Shown here one piece after another: positions 61,138 to 64,000 of a stretch of DNA of 64,000 nucleotides (position 1 is its first letter; the number at the start of each line of letters is the position of its first letter). The DNA is from Mesostigma viride (taxonomy: Eukaryota; Streptophyta; Mesostigmatophyceae; Mesostigmatales; Mesostigmataceae), in the NCBI GenBank assembly GCA_009746045.1, contig RPFO01000299.1, positions 1,079,807-1,143,806 of the forward strand. Reading direction: 5' to 3'. Both the position numbers and the translations under genes were made by a program. The notes beneath the pieces are model-generated. The model ran no database searches. It had not been told where the DNA came from and saw only the letters and a program-made list of their open reading frames with translations.

Positions 61138-63706
61138 TCATCTTTTAGGTGCCCCTTACAAAGGCACCTAGTGCAATGTTTGGTGGGGTCATGAGGTAAC
61201 CTCTTGTCCCCCCCTGCTGGCTTAGCACCCCCTGGCTTGCTAGCTCCCCCACTTTGTTTTCTGTTTTTATTGTTATTGTTCTTCCCCCCCCTTGTTTCCA
61301 CCTCCCCCACTTTTGTTGTTTTTGTTTTTATCCCCCCCATTACCGCCTTTACCTGGGCTACCAGCGACTGCATCTGCTTCTTGGAGAGCCCCGTACCTGA
61401 GGCTTCCTCCCCCTTTACCTGCTTCACCTTTACATCCTTGGCTGCAGCAGCAAACGGCTCTAGGCATTGCTGCACATAGGCCATTGCCTTCCTGAAGTCC
61501 TCCCACTTATCCTTCAGACCTGCCAGGATTACTGACAGGGTGGTAGGGTCCAGTTCTGCCTTTTGTAGCCATAGGTGTACTAGGTACTTGGCATTGAGCT
61601 TCTTCAGCTCCTCATCCCCTCTATGTACATGACATACTTTTTGTTGTCACTCACATAGTCACGCTTATTGACCTTATAGGCCTCTATCCACTGGAAGCCC
61701 TTAAGCACTTCTAAGTGCTCCCCCGTGGTAACAAGTGCCCTAAGATCAACCATGAACTGCGCCCACAACACATTTTCTGCCACGTCTACCCCGCTGCTGG
61801 CACGCTTTTGGTACAATTGTACCAACTGCTGGATAGGCTTGGCAGATTGATGGATGGGTGTGGACGCACGTAGGGATGCAAACCAATCACGGACATTGTC
61901 ACTAGCATATGCATGTGACAACTTAAACAACCACTCCCTAGCTTCGTCCTGGGTATGGCCCTCTGGCAAACCCGGGAACACTAGCTTATCCTCTTTCTTT
62001 TTTGGATCAAACCTGGGCCTACACAAGGCCATGTTGGAGGTTGTGGTCGTTCCTGCATGCGGCTGCTGCTGCTGCTGCTGTTGCTGTTGCTGCTGCTGCT
62101 GCTCCCCGCCCTCGATCGTGACGTGTTGGTGCAGACTCCTGGGTGCCGTGTCCTACCCCGCCCTGGTTGCCCCCCCTCTCTCCGCCATCCGCCGGCCTCG
62201 TCCCTCCTGCGCTTTGGCTGAGGTGCGCATGCCTCCGCCTGCGCCCTGCGCTTGGCCGGCTTCAGCGATGCCACCAGCCTGGTCACCGTGTCGGCCAACC
62301 TCCCCTGCTCGTCGGGAGACAGCGGGTATCGCTTCCAGCATGGCTTGCGCCAGCTGAAGCTGCTCGATGATGTCCTCCCTGTTGGACAGGTTAGACGGTC
62401 CGGCTTCACCAGGCTGCCTGTAAACACGCGTGCGTGCGGCAGTGCCATCACGGTTGGTGATGGTCTTCTTGGGTTGCGACAAATAATAAAACATTTGGCT
62501 TGCAGAAACATCCTCATCCGGCCCAAGGCCAAACTCGGCTCTCACCGCTTCACCAAGCGGTCCCCTCACCGCTGTCTTACGTGCATGCTTGATCATGCGT
62601 CGTCGCTGCTTCAGGATACGCTCCTCCATCCTGCCCACATTGGCTTCCCACCGTGCCAGCGAGCGTCGGTAACGCTCCTGCGCCTCCTGCCTGCCAGGCG
62701 CCTCCATCTCAGCCATACGCTGCAGCTTCATCGCCTGCGCCTTTTTCCATACCCTGAGTTCGCGGACCATCCGGTCCCGGCGCACCTGGGTGATCGACAT
62801 TTTGAGCTTGATGCGCTCCGCCAGCGCAACCTGCCTCTCCCGCTCCGCCTGCTCGCGCTCCTTCTTCGCCTCTGCCGCGGCCCTCCGCGCCTGCCGACGG
62901 AGCTTGTCGGCTGTGAATGTCTCCATGCGCTTCTGCGCCTCACGCTCCCGCGCCACCATTGCCGGGGTCATGAGGATCTCGTCCTCAGCAGATGCCCCCG
63001 ACGGACCTGTCAAAGAGAACTCCGACTCCTGATGCACACCTAGGTGTACCTTCGGCTCACGAGACCGACGCAGACTTTTAAAACAGGCAAGGTCCCCCCG
63101 ACGCATCACCTCAAACTGCTCCTCGCCAGAAGCCACATCACTGCGAAACAACGCCCGACGCACGTTCTCAGCATCCGCCCGCTGCTGGGCGCGAGCACGA
63201 GCGTGCGTGTCCGCGCGCCGAAGCTCCCGCTCCTCGCGCTCAGCCATCGCCCGAGCGAAGCCTTCATCCGCGGCCACCTGCCGCGAACGGGCGTCGTCCT
63301 GCTCCTCGGCTGAGGAACCAGGCTGGAGCCCATACAGCTCCATGGACTCCTCCTCTGCAGGAGGTGCCGAAGGTCCCGCCCCCGCCGCTGCAGCTGTCGG
63401 GGCGTAAGGAGGACCCCTCGGCCTGTTGACCACAAGCGTGGATCCCCTCCCCTGCGGATACAGGGGCACTCGCAGCACAACGCTGCTGTAAGAACCCTCG
63501 GACCAGTGGCCCGAGGAAGACGTCCCCGACGTCGACCGTGGGTCAGCCTCCATGGACTGATTCAAGCTCCGAGCCGCCCGCTCGATCTCTGCCTGAGCGG
63601 CGAGCTCAGAGTCGGACGTCCCCGAAGACGAGGACGTCGGAGAGCTAGACCGGCTCCTGGGATACATCGGAGCCTTGCCCTTGTTAGCGTTTGGGTTAGA
63701 AGACAT
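61130..63706 (-). pseudogene. Copia-2 gag with long charged N-terminal region
   Basis: ATG 63706 (MSSNPNANKGK) opens 430 or more codons of Ser/Pro-rich and then strongly charged coiled-coil sequence (about 63000-62600, Arg/Glu-rich), passes through a polyglutamine run (62065-62103), then a capsid-like part (61980-61604, WLFKLSHAYASDNVRDWF) and a CCHC knuckle CTRCLCKGHLKDDC at about 61133-61175. At least three frame changes, near 62300, 62050 and 61560. Such a long coiled-coil leader is unusual for Copia gag. Confidence 0.75.
62065..62106 (-). repeat. CAG/CAA trinucleotide run in Copia-2 gag (polyGln)
   Basis: Twelve or more in-frame Gln codons in the gag reading frame, mixed CAG and CAA. Confidence 0.9.
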
Positions 63707-63796
63707 TTTAAAAAAAATTGGGTGTAGAAAACCGGGTTGTGAATAACGCTTGTTCGCTCGTCGTCAAAAATGCACACCTCACGGAGTGCTTTTTAA

Positions 63797-64000
63797 GGGG
63801 ATGGGACATATCTAAAGTGCACTTTTCTGGAAAACAGACCTGTGCATGGGATAAAAATCCAGTTATGCTTCCAAACCATAAATATGTGAAAAAAAAAAAT
63901 TTCCAGCCACTTGGGGGTGGTACTACCCCCCAGCATGACCCAGTTATGAGCTAAAAATAGAAAAGACGCTATTTTTGGCCGATTTTTCCTAGGAGACTGG
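63797..64000 (+). mobile_element. TTAA-type DNA transposon, copy 3 (diverged, cut by window end)
   Basis: Starts GGGGATGGG right after TTAA (63793-63796). From 63870 it follows copy 2: ACCATAAATATG, a CTTGGGGGTGGTACTACCCCCC block, then GAGCTAAAAATAGAAAAGACGCTATT. Much more diverged than copies 1 and 2. The small ORF is not kept. Confidence 0.7.

Larger units (their letters stand above)
51240..63760 (-). mobile_element. Copia-2: Copia-like retrotransposon split by element X (ends uncertain)
   Basis: On the minus strand gag (63706 to about 61500), integrase, protease-like segment, RT and RNase H (to 52202) form one element; bases 53592-58840 are a later insertion with TATGC at 53587-53591 and 58841-58845. 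A likely 3' LTR start AGTTAGTC lies at 51809 on the minus strand, with AATAAA near 51305. The 5' LTR is not recognised; it may be outside the window, behind the TTAA element at 63797. Coding frames change many times. Confidence 0.8.

Noticed and set aside
62252-63043. 263-codon plus-strand ORF rich in Leu, Arg and His
   Set aside because: Antisense shadow of the Arg/Glu-rich Copia-2 gag coiled coil.

Overview
This 64 kb window is eukaryotic nuclear DNA built almost entirely of retrotransposons and DNA transposons inserted into one another. The only clear host genes are two identical tRNA-Trp(CCA) genes at about 39.6-39.8 kb. The tRNA structure, a chromovirus whose primer-binding site resembles that of plant elements, and the GC-rich APE-type LINEs fit a green alga or another microalga. 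The sequence alone does not fix the species.

Layout. 1-3.17 kb: end of a TTAA-flanked DNA transposon, then broken LINE fragments. 3.17-13.9 kb: an ORF1-only retroposon (copy A), split by a 1.76 kb palindrome-bearing element and by a 7.0 kb LTR element with no open gag-pol. 14.7-24.9 kb: a second ORF1-only retroposon (copy B), split by an 8.2 kb Copia-like element (Copia-1) whose two 644 bp LTRs look identical. 25.1-37.2 kb: a LINE-2 copy split by an 11.3 kb Gypsy chromovirus, whose 3' LTR is itself split by a 1.9 kb TTAA element. 37.2-41.4 kb: the least repeat-dense stretch, with the tRNA genes. 41.5-46.7 kb: a nearly intact LINE (LINE-1) bounded by 12 bp target duplications. 47-49.9 kb: ORF1-only copy C, a decayed LTR and a LINE-2 copy. 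51.2-63.8 kb: a Copia-like element (Copia-2) split by a rearranged Copia-like element (X) that carries an inverted pol (Copia-3). The window ends in a third TTAA element.

Order of events can be read from the nesting and the matching target-site duplications (GCGCCTA[G/C]TAA, GCGAT, TCTCCGGGCTATG, CGTGC, AAGTAGCCTT, GTGGC, TTAA, TATGC, AAATACGTATAA). Coding regions are often cut by single frame changes although LTR pairs are nearly identical, so some frameshifts may be assembly indels rather than old decay.

Most unusual: all three Copia-like pols carry a retropepsin-like segment between integrase and reverse transcriptase, where Copia elements normally have protease before integrase, and an HGDD motif in place of YxDD. 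Next are the ORF1-only retroposons that share a 3' stem-loop with LINE-2, internal inverted repeats that bracket pol in the Copia-like elements, and a 30 bp LINE insertion with an 18 bp target duplication.
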